Source: Calliopsis andreniformis
Taxonomy: Eukaryota; Arthropoda; Insecta; Hymenoptera; Andrenidae
Length of the DNA: 64,000 bases
Assembly (NCBI RefSeq): GCF_051401765.1
Contig: NW_027480595.1
Location: forward strand, 620,001 to 684,000
Reading direction: 5' to 3'
Position 1 is the first letter of the stretch. Each line of letters begins with the position of its first letter. Shown piece after piece: positions 13,001 to 26,019 of this stretch. The notes beneath the pieces are model-generated. The model searched no databases, was not told the origin of the DNA, and saw only the letters and a program-made list of their open reading frames with translations. A program made the position numbers and the translations under genes.

Positions 13001-14766
13001 CTGATGATTGAGGATTGAGGATTGAGAATTGAGGATTGAGGATTGAGGGTTGAGGATTGAGGATTGAGGATTGAAGATTGAGGATTGGGTATTGAGGACT
13101 GAGGACTGAGGATTGAGTATTGGGGATTGAGGATTGAGGATTAAAGATTGAGTATTGAGGACTGAGGATTGAGGATTGAAGTTTGAGTATTGAGGATTGA
13201 AGATTGAGGATTGAGGATTGAGGATTGAGGATTGAGGATAGAGGATTGAAGATTGAGGATTGGGGACTGAGTGTTGAGGGTTGAGTAATGAGAATTGATG
13301 TTAGTGGATGGAGATTTGAAAATTGAAGATTGAGGGTTGAGTATTGAAAGCTGAGAATTCAGGATATTCTATTGAGTATTGAGAATTTTGGATTGATGGT
13401 TGAGTATTGAGGATTGATGGTTGAGGGTTGTGTGTTGAATATTGAGGATTGGCGGATTGAGTATTGAAGATTGAGGACTGAGGGCTGAGGATTGAGTATT
13501 GAGGATTGACGATTCAGTATTGATGGCCGAGGATTTAAGAGTATCGATGAGTGAAGATTGCGGATTTATTATTGTGGGTTGAGGTTTGATGACGAGGAAT
13601 GAGGGTTGTGGATTGAGGTTTGAGGACAGAAGATTGAGGATTGAGGATTGAGAATTGATAATTGAAGATTGAGGATTGAAAATTTAGGATTGGGTATTGA
13701 GGATTGAGGATTGGGGATTGAGGATTTAGTATTGGAGATTGATTATTTAGGATTGAAGATAGAGGGTTGAGGATTGAGGATTGAGGATTGAGAATTGAGA
13801 ATTGAGGATGATGACTGAGGTTTGAGGATTGAGGTTTGAGGAATGAGGATTGAGGATTGAAGATTGGGGATTGGTAATTGAGGATTGAAGAATGAGGATT
13901 CAGGATTGAGGATTGATGATTGGGGATTGAAGATTGAGTATTGAGGATTGAAGATTGAGTATTGATGATTGAAGATTGAGGATTGAGGGTTGAGGGTTGA
14001 GGGTTGCGGATGAGGACTGACGGTTGAGGATTGAGGTGTGAGGATTGAGGGTTGAGGACTGAGGACTGAGGATAGAGGATTGAGGATGGATCATTGAGGA
14101 TTGAAGATTGAGGACTGGGGATTGAGGACTGAAGATTGAGGATTAAGGATTGAGGATTGGTGATTGAGGATCTAGGGTTGAATATTGATTATTGAGGATT
14201 AAAGATAGAGGATTGAGGATTGAGGATTGAGAATTGAGAATTGATGATAAGGAATGAGGGTTGAGGATTGAGGTTTGAGGAATGAGGATTGAGGATTGAG
14301 GATTGAGGATTGATGATTGAGCATTGATGATTGAAGATTGAGATTTGAGGATTGAGGGTTGAGGATTGAGGACGATGACTGACGGTTGAGGATTGTGGTT
14401 TGAGGATTGAGGATTGAGGATTGAGTATTGAGGATGAGGACTGGGGTTTGTGGATTGAGGTTTGAGGAATGAGGATTGAGGATTGAGGATTGAGAATTGA
14501 GGATTGAGGATTGAGGATTGAAGATTGAGGATTTGGTATTAAGGATTGAAGAATGAGCATTGAGGATTGAGGATTCAGATTTGATGTTTGAGGACTGAGG
14601 ATTGAGGATTGAACATTGATTATTGAGGATTGAGGATTGAGAATTGAGGATTGAGGATTGAGGATTGAAGATTGAGGATTTGGTATTAAGGATTGAAGAA
14701 TGAGGATTGAGGATTGAGGATTGAGTATTCAGAATTGATGTTTGAGGACTGTGGATTGAGGATTGA
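10085..14766. repeat. Block X, copy 2
   Basis: This is the near-identical copy of 1-4821, lacking the 139-bp segment. Anchors at 12386 and 13364 and the marker at 13533 sit exactly 9945 bp from their partners. The right limit, near 14766, is where copy 1 switches to a run of ATTGAGG. The true left limit may lie before 10085, because copy 1 is cut by the window. The near identity over about 4.7 kb means either a recent duplication, recent conversion, or an assembly duplication. Confidence 0.92.
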
Positions 14767-16481
14767 AGATTGATTATTGAGGATTGAGGATTGAGAATTG
14801 AGGATTGAAGATTGAGGATTGAGGATTGAGGGTTGAGGATTGAGGGTTGAGGATTGAAGATTGGGGATTGAGGATAGAGGGTTGTGGATTGAGGACGAGG
14901 ACTGAGGGTTGAGTATTGATGTTTGAGGTCTGAGGATTGAGGATTGAGGATTGAGAATTGAGGATTGAAGATTGAGTATTGAGGATTGAAGGGTGAGGAT
15001 TGAGGGTTGAGGATTGAAGATTGAGGACTTAGTGTTGAGGGTTGAGTGATGGGAATTGATGTTTGTGTATTGAGATTTGAAGATTGAAGAATGGGGATTG
15101 AGTATTGAAAACTGTGAATTGAGGATATTCTATTGAGGGTTGAGTATTGACAATTGATTGTTGAGGACTAAGGGCTAAAGATTGAGGATTCAGGATTGAG
15201 GATTCGGGATTGAGGTTTAAGGACAGAGGATTGAGGGTTGAGGATTGAGGATTGAGGATTGACGATTGAGGATTGAATGTTGAGGATGGAGGATTGAAAA
15301 GAGTGGACTGAGTGTTGAGGATTGAGTGTTGAGAATTGATGTTTGAGGATTGAGATTTGATTATTGAATATTGTGGATTGAGTATTGAGCCATGAGAATT
15401 CAGGATACTCTATTGAGTATTAGGAATTGAGGATTGATGGTTGAGTATTGAGGATTGGTGGTTGAGGGTTGTGTGTTGAATATTGAGGATTGAGGATTGA
15501 GGATTGAGGATTGAGGATTGAAGATTGAGGATTGGGGACTGAGTGTTGAGTGTTGAGTGATGAGAATTAATGTTTGTGGATAGAGATTTGAAGATTGCAG
15601 ATTGAGTATCGAGTATTGAAAACTGTGAATTGAGGATATTCTATTGAGGATTGAGGATTGACAATTGATTGTCGAGGACTGAGGGCTGAAGATTGAGGAT
15701 TAAGGATTGAGGATTCAGAATTGATGTTTGAGGACTGAGGATTGAGGATTGAAGATTGATTATTGAGGATTGAGGATCGAGAATTGAGGATTGAGGATTG
15801 AAGATTGATGATTGGGTATTGAGAATTGAGGATTGAAGATTGAGTATTGAGGATTGAAGGTTGAGGATTGAGGGTTGAGGATTGAAGATTGAGGACTTAG
15901 TGTTGAGGGTTGAGTGATGGGAATTGATGTTTGTGGATTGAGATTTGAAGATTGAAGAATGGGGATTGAGTATTGAAAACTGTGAATCGAGGATATTCTA
16001 TTGAGGATTGAGTATTGACAATTGATTGTTGAGGACTGAGGGCTAAAGATTGAGGATTCAGGATTCAGGATTCGGGTTTGAGGTTTAAGGACAGAGGATT
16101 GAGGGTTGAGGATTGAGGATTGAGGATTGACGCTTGAGGATTGAAGGTTGAGGATGGAGGATTGAAAAGAGTGGACTGGTTGTTGAGGATTGAGTATTGA
16201 ACCATGAGAATTCAGGATACTCTATTGAGTATTAGGAATTGAGGATTGATGGTTGAGTACTGAAGATTGGTGGTTGAGGGTTGTGTGTTGAATATTGAGG
16301 ATTGAGGATTGAGGATTGAGGATTGAAGATTGAGGATTGAATATTGAGTCTTGATGATTGATGATTGAGAATTGATGTTTGAGGTCTGAGGATTGAGGAT
16401 TGAGGATTGAGAATTGAGGATTCAGGATTGAGGATTGAAGATTGAGGATTGGGTATTGAGGATTGAAGAATGAGGACTGAG
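11896..16481. repeat. 4.6-kb higher-order unit, first copy
   Basis: The unit is defined by GATTTAGG followed by GGATCGAGGAATGAAG. This landmark occurs at 1951, 11896, 16482 (as GGTTTAGG), 20805, 25544, 25983 and 27825. This copy is 4586 bp and overlaps the right part of block X copy 2. Its last 1.7 kb (14767-16481) is different from the next copy and holds two related segments 868 bp apart with anchors at 15125 and 15993. Both carry GAGGACTTAG and the uncommon heptamer AATGGGG. Confidence 0.75.
15023..16330. repeat. 868-bp-spaced duplication carrying type I and type II anchors
   Basis: GAGGACTTAG occurs at 15023 and 15891, 868 bp (124 heptamers) apart. Each is followed by a type I anchor (15125, 15993) with AATGGGG, then by a type II anchor with ATACTCT (15405, 16217). 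Between the first pair and the second lies one more type I anchor at 15636. The second copy has a shortened stretch before its type II anchor, where TGGACTGG leads almost directly to ATTGAGTATTGAACC. The same composite returns at 23905 and 24416. Confidence 0.8.
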
Positions 16482-19400
16482 GGTTTAGGATTGAGGATCG
16501 AGGAATGAAGATTGAGTATTGGGGATTGAAGATTGAGGATTGAGGATTGTGGATTGAGGATCGAGGAATGAAGATTGAGTATTGGGGATTGAATATTGAG
16601 GATTGAGGATTGTGGATTGAGGATTGAGGGTTGAGTATTCAGGATTGAGGATTGAGGATTGTAGATTGAGGATTGAGGATTGGTGATTAAAGATTGAGTG
16701 TTGAGGATTGAAGATTGAGGATTGATGATTGGGGATTGAGGATTGAGTATTGAGGATTGAGGATTGAGTATTGAAGGATGAGGATTGATGATTGAGGATT
16801 GAGGATTGAGGATTGAGGATTGAGTATTGAGGACTGAGGGTTGAAGATTGAGGATTGATGATTGAGGTTTAAAGATTGAATATTGAGGATTGAAGATTGA
16901 AGATTGAGAATTGAGGATTGAGGATTGAACATTGAGGACTGAGTGTTGAGGGTTGAGTGATGAGAATTGATGTTTGTGGATAGAGATTTGAAGATTGCAG
17001 ATTGAGTATTGTGTATTGTAAACTGTGAATTGAGGATATTCTATTGAGGATTGGGGATTGTCACCTGATTGTTGAGGACTGAGGGCTGAAGATTGAGGAT
17101 TCAGGATTGAGGATTCAGAATTGAGGTTTGAGGACTGAGGATTGAGGATTGAAAATTGATTATTGAGGATTGAGGATTTAGAATTGAGGATTGTGGATTG
17201 AGGATTGAAGATTGAGGATTGAGGATTAAAGATTGAGTATTGAGGATTGAAGATTGAGGATTGTGGATTGAAGATTGAGTATTGAGGATTGAAGATTGAG
17301 GATTGAGGATTGAGGATTGAGAATTGACGATGAGGCCTGAGGGTTGAGGATTGAGGTTTGAGGACTGAGGACTGAGGATTGAGGATTGAGAATTGAGGAT
17401 TGAGGATTCAGGATTGAGGATTGAAGATTGAGGATTGGGTATTGAGGATTGAACATTGAGGATTGAGGATTGAGGATCGAGGATTGCGGATTGAGGATTG
17501 AAGATTGAATATTGATGATTGAAGATTGAGGATTGAGGATTGAGGGTTGTGGATTGAGGACGAGGACTGAGAGTTGAGTATTGATGTTTGAGGTCTGATG
17601 ATTGAGGATTGAGGATTGAGAATTGAGGATTGAGGATTGAGGATTGAGGATTGAAGATTGAGGATTGGGTATTGTGGACTGAGGACTGAGGATTGAGTAT
17701 TGAGGATTGAGGATTGAGGATTAAAGATTGAGTATTGAGGATTGAGGATTGAGGATTGAAGTTTGAGTATTGAGGATTGAAGATTGAGGATTGAGGATTG
17801 AGGATTGAGGATTGAGTATAGAGGATTGAAGATTGAGGATTGGGGACTGAGTGTTGAGGGTTGAGTAATGAGAATTGATGTTTGTGGATGGAGATTTGAA
17901 ATATGAAGATTGAGGGTTGAGTATTGAAAGCTGAGAATTCAGGATATTCTATAGAGTATTGAGAATTTTGGATTGATGGTTGAGTATTGAGGATTGATGG
18001 TTGAGGGTTGTGTGTTGAATATTGAGGATTGGCGGATTGAGTATTGAAGATTGAGGACTGAGGGCTGAGGATTGAGTATTGAGGATTGAGGATTCAGTAT
18101 TGATGGTTGAGGATTTAAGAGTATCGATGAATGAAGATTGCGGATTTATTATTGAGGGTTGAGGTTTGATGACGAGGAATGAGGGTTGTGGATTGAGGTT
18201 TGAGGACATAAGATTGAGGATTGAGGATTGAGAATTGATAATTGAAGATTGAGGATTGAAAATTTAGGATTGGGTATTGAGGATCGAGGATTGGGGATTG
18301 AGGATTTAGTATTGGATATTGATTATTTAGGATTGAAGATAGAGGGTTGAGAATTGAGGATTGAGGATTGAGAATTGAGAATTGAGGATGATGACTGAGG
18401 TTTGAGGATTGAGGTTTGAGGAATGAGGATTGAGGATTGAAGATTGGGGATTGGTAATTGAGGATTGAAGAATGAGGATTCAGGATTGAGGATTGATGAT
18501 TGGGGATTGAAGATTGAGTATTGAGGATTGAAGAGTGAGTATTGATGATTGAAGATTGAGGATTGAGGGTTGAGGGTTGAGGGTTGCGGACGAGGACTGA
18601 CGGTTGAGGATTGAGGTGTGAGGATTGAGGGTTGAGGACTGAGGACTGAGGATAGAGGATTGAGGATGGATCATCGAGGATTGAAGATTGAGGACTGGGG
18701 ATTGAGGACTGAAGATTGAGGATTAAGGATTGAGGATTGGTGATTGAGGATCTAGGGTTGAATATTGATTATTGAGGATTAAAGATTGAGGATTGAGGAT
18801 TGAGGATTGAGAATTGAGAATTGAGGATAAGGAATGAGGGTTGAGGATTGAGGTTTGAGGAATGAGGATTGAGGATTGAGGATTGAGGATTGATGATTGA
18901 GCATTGATGATTGAAGATTGAGGATTGAGGATTGAGGGTTGAGGATTGAGGACGATGACTGACGGTTGAGGATTGTGGTTTGAGGATTGAGGATTGAGGA
19001 TTGAGTATTGAGTATGAGGACTGGGGTTTGAGGATTGAGGTTTGAGGAATGAGGATTGAGGATTGAGGATTGAGAATTGAGGATTGAGGATTGAGGATTG
19101 AAGATTGAGGATTTGGTATTAAGGATTGAAGAATGAGGATTGAGGATTGAGGATTCAGAATTGATGTTTGAGGACTGAGGATTGAGGATTGAAGATTGAT
19201 TATTGAGGATTGAGGATTGAGAATTGAGGATTGAAGATTGAGGATTGAAGATTGAGGATTGGGTATTGAGAATTGAAGAATGGGGATTGAGGATTGAGGA
19301 TTGAGTATTCAGGGTTGAAGATTGAGTATTGAGGATTGAAGATTGAGGATTGAGGACTGAGGATTGAGGGTTGAGTATTGAGGATTGAGGATTGAGGATT

Positions 19401-20804
19401 AAAGATTGACTATTGAGGATTGAAGATTGAGGATTGTGGATTGAAGATTGAGTATTGAGGATTGAAGATTGAGAATTGAGGATTGAGGATTGAACATTGA
19501 GGACTGCGTGTTGAGGGTTGAGTGATGAGAATTGATGTTTGTGGATAGAGATTTGAAGATTGCAGATTGAGTATTGTGTATTGAAAACTGTGAATTGAGG
19601 ATATTCTATTGAGGATTGAGGATTGTCACCTGATTGTTGAGGACTGAGGGCTGAAGATTGAGGATTGGGTATTGAGGATTGAAGAATGAGGATTGAGGAT
19701 TGAGTATTGAGGATTGAGGATTGAAGATTGACCATTGGGGATTGAAGACTGACGATTGAGGATTGAGGATTGAGGGTTGAGGATTTAGTATTGAGAATTG
19801 AGGATTGAGGATTGAGGATTGAAGATTGAGGATTGGGTATTGAGGACTGAGGACTGAGGATTGAGTATTGAGGATTGAGGATTGAGGATTAAAGATTGAG
19901 TATTGAGGATTGAGGATTGAGGATTGAAGTTTGAGTACTGAGGATTGAAGATTGAGGATTGAGGATTGAGGATTGAGGATTGAGGAATGAAGATTGAGGA
20001 TTGGGGACTGAGTGTTGAAGGTTGAGTAATGAGAATTGATGTTTGTGGATGGAGATTTGAAGATTGAATATTGAGGATTGAGTATTGAAAGCTGAGAATT
20101 CAGGATATTCTATTGAGTATTGAGAATTTTGGATTGATTGTTGAGTATTGAGGATTGATGGTTGAGGGTTGTGTGTTGAATATTGAGGATTGGCGGACTG
20201 AGTATTGAAGATTGAGGACTGAGGACTAAGGATTGAGTATTGAGGATTGAGGATTCAGTATTGAGGATTGAGGATTTAAGAGTATTGATGAGTGAAGAAT
20301 GCGGATTTATTATTGAGGGTTGAGGTTTGAGGACGAGGACTGAGGGTTGTGGATTGAGGTTTGAGGACAGAAGATGGAGGATTGAGGATTGAGAATTGAT
20401 AATTGAAGATTGAGGATTGAAAATTTAGGATTGGGTATTGAGGATTGAGGATTGGGGATTGAGGATCTAGTATTGGAGATTGATTATTTAGGATTGAAGA
20501 TAGAGGGTTGAGGATTGAGGATTGAGGATTGAGAATTGAGAATTGAGGATGATGACTGAGGTTTGAGGATTGAGGTTTGAGGAATGAGGATTGAGGATTG
20601 AGGATTGAGGATTGAAGATTGAGTATTGATGATTGAAGATTGAGGTTTGAGGATTGAGGGTTGAGGATTGAGGACGAGGACTGACGGTTGAGGATTGTGG
20701 TTTGAGGATTGAGGATTGAGGATTGAGTATTGAGAATTGAGGATTGAGGATTGAGGATTGAAGATTGAGGATTGGGTATTGAGGATTGAAGAATGAGGAC
20801 TGAG
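16482..20804. repeat. 4.3-kb higher-order unit, second copy
   Basis: The unit is 4323 bp between landmarks. It is made of two related halves: the register-breaking marker occurs twice (18113 and 20274, 2161 bp apart), as does the anchor with ATTTTGGATTGATGG (cores 17944 and 20105, also 2161 bp apart). Compared with the copy before it, the marker spacing is 4580 bp (13533 to 18113). Near 16510-16615 there is a small extra duplication of GATCGAGGAATGAAG. Confidence 0.75.
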
Positions 20805-23800
20805 GATTTAGGATTGAGGATCGAGGAATGAAGATTGAGTATTGGGGATTGAAGATTGAGGATTGAGTATTGTGGATTGAGGATTGAGGATTGAGTATTC
20901 AGGATTGAGGATTGAGGATTGTAGATTGAGGATTGAGGATTGGTGATTAAAGATTGAGTGTTGAGGATTGAAGATTGAGGATTGATGATTGGGGATTGAG
21001 GATTGAGGATTGAGGATTGAGGATTGAGTATTGAAGGCTGAGGATTGATGATTGAGGATTGAGTATTGAGGATTGAGGATTGAGTATTGAGGACTGAGGG
21101 TTGAAGATTGAGGATTGATGATTGAGGTTTAAAGATTGATATTGAGGATTGAAGATTGAAGATTGAGAATTGAGGATTGAGGATTGAACATTGAGGACTG
21201 AGTGTTGAGGGTTGAGTGATGAGAATTGATGTTTGTGGATAGAGATTTGAAGATTGCAGATTGAGTATTGTGTATTGTAAACTGTGAATTGAGGATATTC
21301 TATTGAGGATTGGGGATTGTCACCTGATTGTTGAGGACTGAGGGCTGAAGATTGAGGATTCAGGATTGAGGATTCAGAATTGAGGTTTGAGGACTGAGGA
21401 TTGAGGATTGAAAATTGATTATTGAGGATTGAGGATTGAGAATTGAGGATTGTGGATTGAGGATTGAAGATTGAGGATTGGGTTTTGAGGATTGTAGAAT
21501 GAGGATTGAGGATTGAGGATTGAGGATTGAGGATTGAAGATTGAGTATTGAGGATTGAAGATTGAGGATTGAGGACTGAGGATTGAGGATTGAGTATTGA
21601 GGATTGAGGATTGAGGATTAAAGATTGAGTATTGAGGATTGAAGATTGAGGATTGTGGATTGAAGATTGAGTATTGAGGATTGAAGATTGAGGATTGAGG
21701 ATTGAGGATTGAGAATTGACGATGAGGCCTGAGGGTTGAGGATTGAGGTTTGAGGACTGAGGACTGAGGATTGAGGATTGAGAATTGAGGATTGAGGATT
21801 CAGGATTGAGGATTGAAGATTGAGGATTGGGTATTGAGGTTTGAACATTGAGGATTGAGGATTGAGGATCGAGGATTGCGGATTGAGGATTGAAGATTGA
21901 ATATTGATGATTGAAGATTGAGGATTGAGGATTGAGGGTTGTGGATTGAGGACGAGGACTGAGAGTTGAGTATTGATGTTTGAGGTCTGATGATTGAGGA
22001 TTGAGGATTGAGAATTGAGGATTGAGGATTGAGGGTTGAGGATTGAGGATTGAGGATTGAAGATTGAGGATTGGGTATTGTGGACTGAGGACTGAGGATT
22101 GAGTATTGAGGATTGAGGATTGAGGATTAAAGATTGAGTATTGAGGATTGAGGATTGAGGATTGAAGTTTGAGTATTGAGGATTGAAGATTGAGGATTGA
22201 GGATTGAGGATTGAGGATTGAGTATAGAGGATTGAAGATTGAGGATTGGGGACTGAGTGTTGAGGGTTGAGTAATGAGAATTGATGTTTGTGGATGGAGA
22301 TTTGAAAATTGAAGATTGAGGGTTGAGTATTGAAAGCTGAGAATTCAGGATATTCTATTGAGTATTGAGAATTTTGGATTGATGGTTGAGTATTGAGGAT
22401 TGATGGTTGAGGGTTGTGTGTTGAATATTGAGGATTGGCGGATTGAGTATTGAAGATTGAGGACTGAGGGCTGAGGATTGAGTATTGAGGATTGAGGATT
22501 CAGTATTGATGGTTGAGGATTTAAGAGTATCGATGAATGAAGATTGCGGATTTATTATTGAGGGTTGAGGTTTGATGACGAGGAATGAGGGTTGTGGATT
22601 GAGGTTTGAGGACAGAAGATTGAGGATTGAGGATTGAGAATTGATAATTGAAGATTGAGGATTGAAAATTTAGGATTGGGTATTGAGGATTGAGGATTGG
22701 GGATTGAGGATTTAGTATTGGATATTGATTATTTAGGATTGAAGATAGAGGGTTGAGAATTGAGGATTGAGGATTGAGAATTGAGAATTGAGGATGATGA
22801 CTGAGGTTTGAGGATTGAGGTTTGAGGAATGAGGATTGAGGATTGAAGATTGGGGATTGGTAATTGAGGATTGAAGAATGAGGATTCAGGATTGAGGATT
22901 GATGATTGGGGATTGAAGATTGAGTATTGAGGATTGAAGAGTGAGTATTAATGATTGAAGATTGAGGATTGAGGGTTGAGGGTTGAGGGTTGCGGACGAG
23001 GACTGACGGTTGAGGATTGAGGTGTGAGGATTGAGGGTTGAGGACTGAGGACAGAGGATAGAGGATTGAGGATGGATCATCGAGGATTGAAGATTGAGGA
23101 CTGGGGATTGAGGACTGAAGATTGAGGATTAAGGATTGAGGATTGGTGATTGAGGATCTAGGGTTGAATATTGATTATTGAGGATTAAAGATTGAGGATT
23201 GAGGATTGAGGATTGAGAATTGAGAATTGAGGATAAGGAATGAGGGTTGAGGATTGAGGTTTGAGGAATGAGGATTGAGGATTGAGGATTGAGGATTGAT
23301 GATTGAGCATTGATGATTGAAGATTGAGGATTGAGGATTGAGTGTTGAGGATTGAGGACGATGACTGACGGTTGAGGATTGTGGTTTGAGGATTGAGGAT
23401 TGAGGATTGAGTATTGAGTATGAGGACTGGGGTTTGAGGATTGAGGTTTGAGGAATGAGGATTGAGGATTGAGGATTGCGAATTGAGGATTGAGGATTGA
23501 GGATTGAAGATTGAGGATTTGGTATTAAGGATTGAAGAATGAGGATTGAGGATTGAGGATTCAGAATTGATGTTTGAGGACTGAGGATTGAGGATTGAAG
23601 ATTGATTATTGAGGATTGAGGATTGAGAATTGAGGATTGAAGATTGAGGATTGAAGATTGAGGATTGGGTATTGAAAATTGAAGAATGGGGATTGAGGAT
23701 TGAGGATTGAGTATTCAGGGTTGAAGATTGAGTATTGAGGATTGAAGATTGAGGATTGAGGACTGAGGATTGAGGGTTGAGTATTGAGGATTGAGGATTG

Positions 23801-25141
23801 AGGATTAAAGATTGACTATTGAGGATTGAAGATTGAGGATTGTGGACTGAAGATTGAGTATTGAGGATTGAAGGGTGAGGATTGAGGGTTGAGGATTGAA
23901 GATTGAGGACTTAGTGTTGAGGGTTGAGTGATGGGAATTGATGTTTGTGGATTGAGATTTGAAGATTGAAGAATGGGGATTGAGTATTGAAAACTGTGAA
24001 TTGAGGATATTCTATTGAGGGTTGAGTATTGACAATTGATTGTTGAGGACTGAGGGCTAAAGATTGAGGATTCAGGATTGAGGATTCGGGATTGAGGTTT
24101 AAGGACAGAGGATTGAGGGTTGAGGATTGAGGATTGAGGATTGACGCTTGAGGATTGAAGGTTGAGGATGGAGGATTGAAAAGAGTGGACTGAGTGTTGA
24201 GGATTGAGTGTTGAGAATTGATGTTTGAGGATTGAGATTTGATTATTGAATATTGTGGATTAAGTATTGAACCATGAGAATTCAGGATACTCTATTGAGT
24301 ATTAGGAATTGAGGATTGATGGTTGAGGATTGAGGATTGAGGATTGAGAATTGAGGATTGAAGATTGAGTATTGAGGATTGAAGGGTGAGGATTGAGGGT
24401 TGAGGATTGAAGATTGAGGACTTAGTGTTGAGGGTTGAGTGATGGGAATTGATGTTTGTGGATTGAGATTTGAAGATTGAAGAATGGGGATTGAGTATTG
24501 AAAACTGTGAATTGAAGATATTCTATTGAGGGTTGAGTATTGACAATTGATTGTTGAGGACTGAGGGCTAAAGATTGAGGATTCAGGATTGAGGATTCGG
24601 GATTGAGGTTTAAGGACAGAGGATTGAGGGTTGAGGATTGAGGATTGAGGATTGACGCTTGAGGATTGAAGGTTGAGAATGGAGGATTGAAAAGAGTGGA
24701 CTGAGTGTTGAGGATTGAGTGTTGAGGATTCATGTTTGAGGATTGAGATTTGATTATTGAATATTGTGGATTGAGTATTGAACCATGAGAATTCAGGATA
24801 CTCTATTGAGTATTAGGAATTGAGGATTGATGGTTGAGTATTGAGGATTGGTGTTTGAGGGTTGTGTGTTGAATATTGAGGATTGAGGATTGAAGATTGA
24901 GAATCGAGGATTGAGGATTGAACATTGAGGACCGAGTGTTGAGGGTTGAGTGATGAGAATTGATGTTTGTGGATAGAGATTTGAAGATTGCAGATTGAGT
25001 ATTGTGTATTGAAAACTGTGAATTGAGGATATTCTATTGAGGATTGAGGATTGTCACCTGATTGTTGAGGACTGAGGGCTGAAGATTGAGGATTCAGGAT
25101 TGAGGATTCAGAATTGAGGTTTGAGGACTGAGGATTGAGGA
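20805..25141. repeat. Higher-order unit, third copy
   Basis: It follows the second copy closely: markers at 18113 and 22519 are 4406 bp apart, and the anchor at 22350 matches 17944 at the same offset. The right part (23.9-24.9 kb) resembles 15.0-16.3 kb, not 19-20 kb, so the unit is a mosaic of both earlier copies. The right limit is set where a 439-bp tandem duplication begins and is approximate. Confidence 0.7.
23905..24880. repeat. 511-bp tandem duplication with paired anchors
   Basis: GAGGACTTAG occurs at 23905 and 24416, 511 bp (73 heptamers) apart. Each copy holds a type I anchor (24007, 24518) and a type II anchor (24287, 24798), both pairs 280 bp apart. That is the same spacing as at 15125/15405. 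Small differences are present, for example GAAGATATTCT in the second copy for GAGGATATTCT in the first. Confidence 0.85.
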
Positions 25142-26019
25142 TTGAGGATTGAAGATTGAGTATTGAGGATTGAAGGTTGAGGATTGAGGATTGAGAATTG
25201 AGGATTGAGGATGAGGGCTTAGGGTTGAGGATTGAGGTTTAAGGGTTGAGTATTGAAGATTGAGGATTGATGGTTGAGGATTTAGAATTGAGGATTGAGG
25301 ATTGAGGATTGAAACCTGAGTATTGAGGATTGAAGATTGAGGACTGAGGAATAAGGATTGAGGATTGAGGATGAGGGCTGAGGGTTGAGGATTGAGGCTT
25401 GAGGATTGAGGACTGAGGATTGAGGATTGAGAATTGAGGATTGATGGTTGAGTATTGAGGATTGAGGATTGAGAATTGAGGATTGAGGATTGAGGATTGA
25501 AGATTGAGGATTGGGTATTGAGGATTGAAGAATGAGGACTGAGGATTTAGGATTGAGGATCGAGGAATGAAGATTGAGTATTGAGGATTGAAGATTGAGT
25601 ATTGAGGATTGAAGGTTGAGGATTGAGGATTGAGAATTGAGGATTGAGGATGAGGGCTTAGGGTTGAGGATTGAGGTTTAAGGGTTGAGTATTGAAGATT
25701 GAGGATTGATGGTTGAGGATTTAGAATTGAGGATTGAGGATTGAGGATTGAAACCTGAGTATTGAGGATTGAAGATTGAGGACTGAGGAATAAGGATTGA
25801 GGATTGAGGATGAGGGCTGAGGGTTGAGGATTGAGGCTTGAGGATTGAGGACTGAGGATTGAGGATTGAGAATTGAGGATTGATGGTTGAGTATTGAGGA
25901 TTGAGGATTGAGAATTGAGGATTGAGGATTGAGGATTGAAGATTGAGGATTGGGTATTGAGGATTGAAGAATGAGGACTGAGGATTTAGGATTGAGGATC
26001 GAGGAATGAAGATTGAGTA
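25142..26019. repeat. 439-bp tandem duplication, two copies
   Basis: The segment 25142-25580 is repeated at 25581-26019. The landmark ATGAGGGCTTAGG is at 25211 and 25650. Each copy also has TTTAAGGGTTG and AAACCTGAG. The period is 62 heptamers plus 5 bases, as expected if each copy carries two ATGAGG hexamers, which it does. The copies part where the first has ATTGAGG and the second ATTGGGG (26023). Confidence 0.88.
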
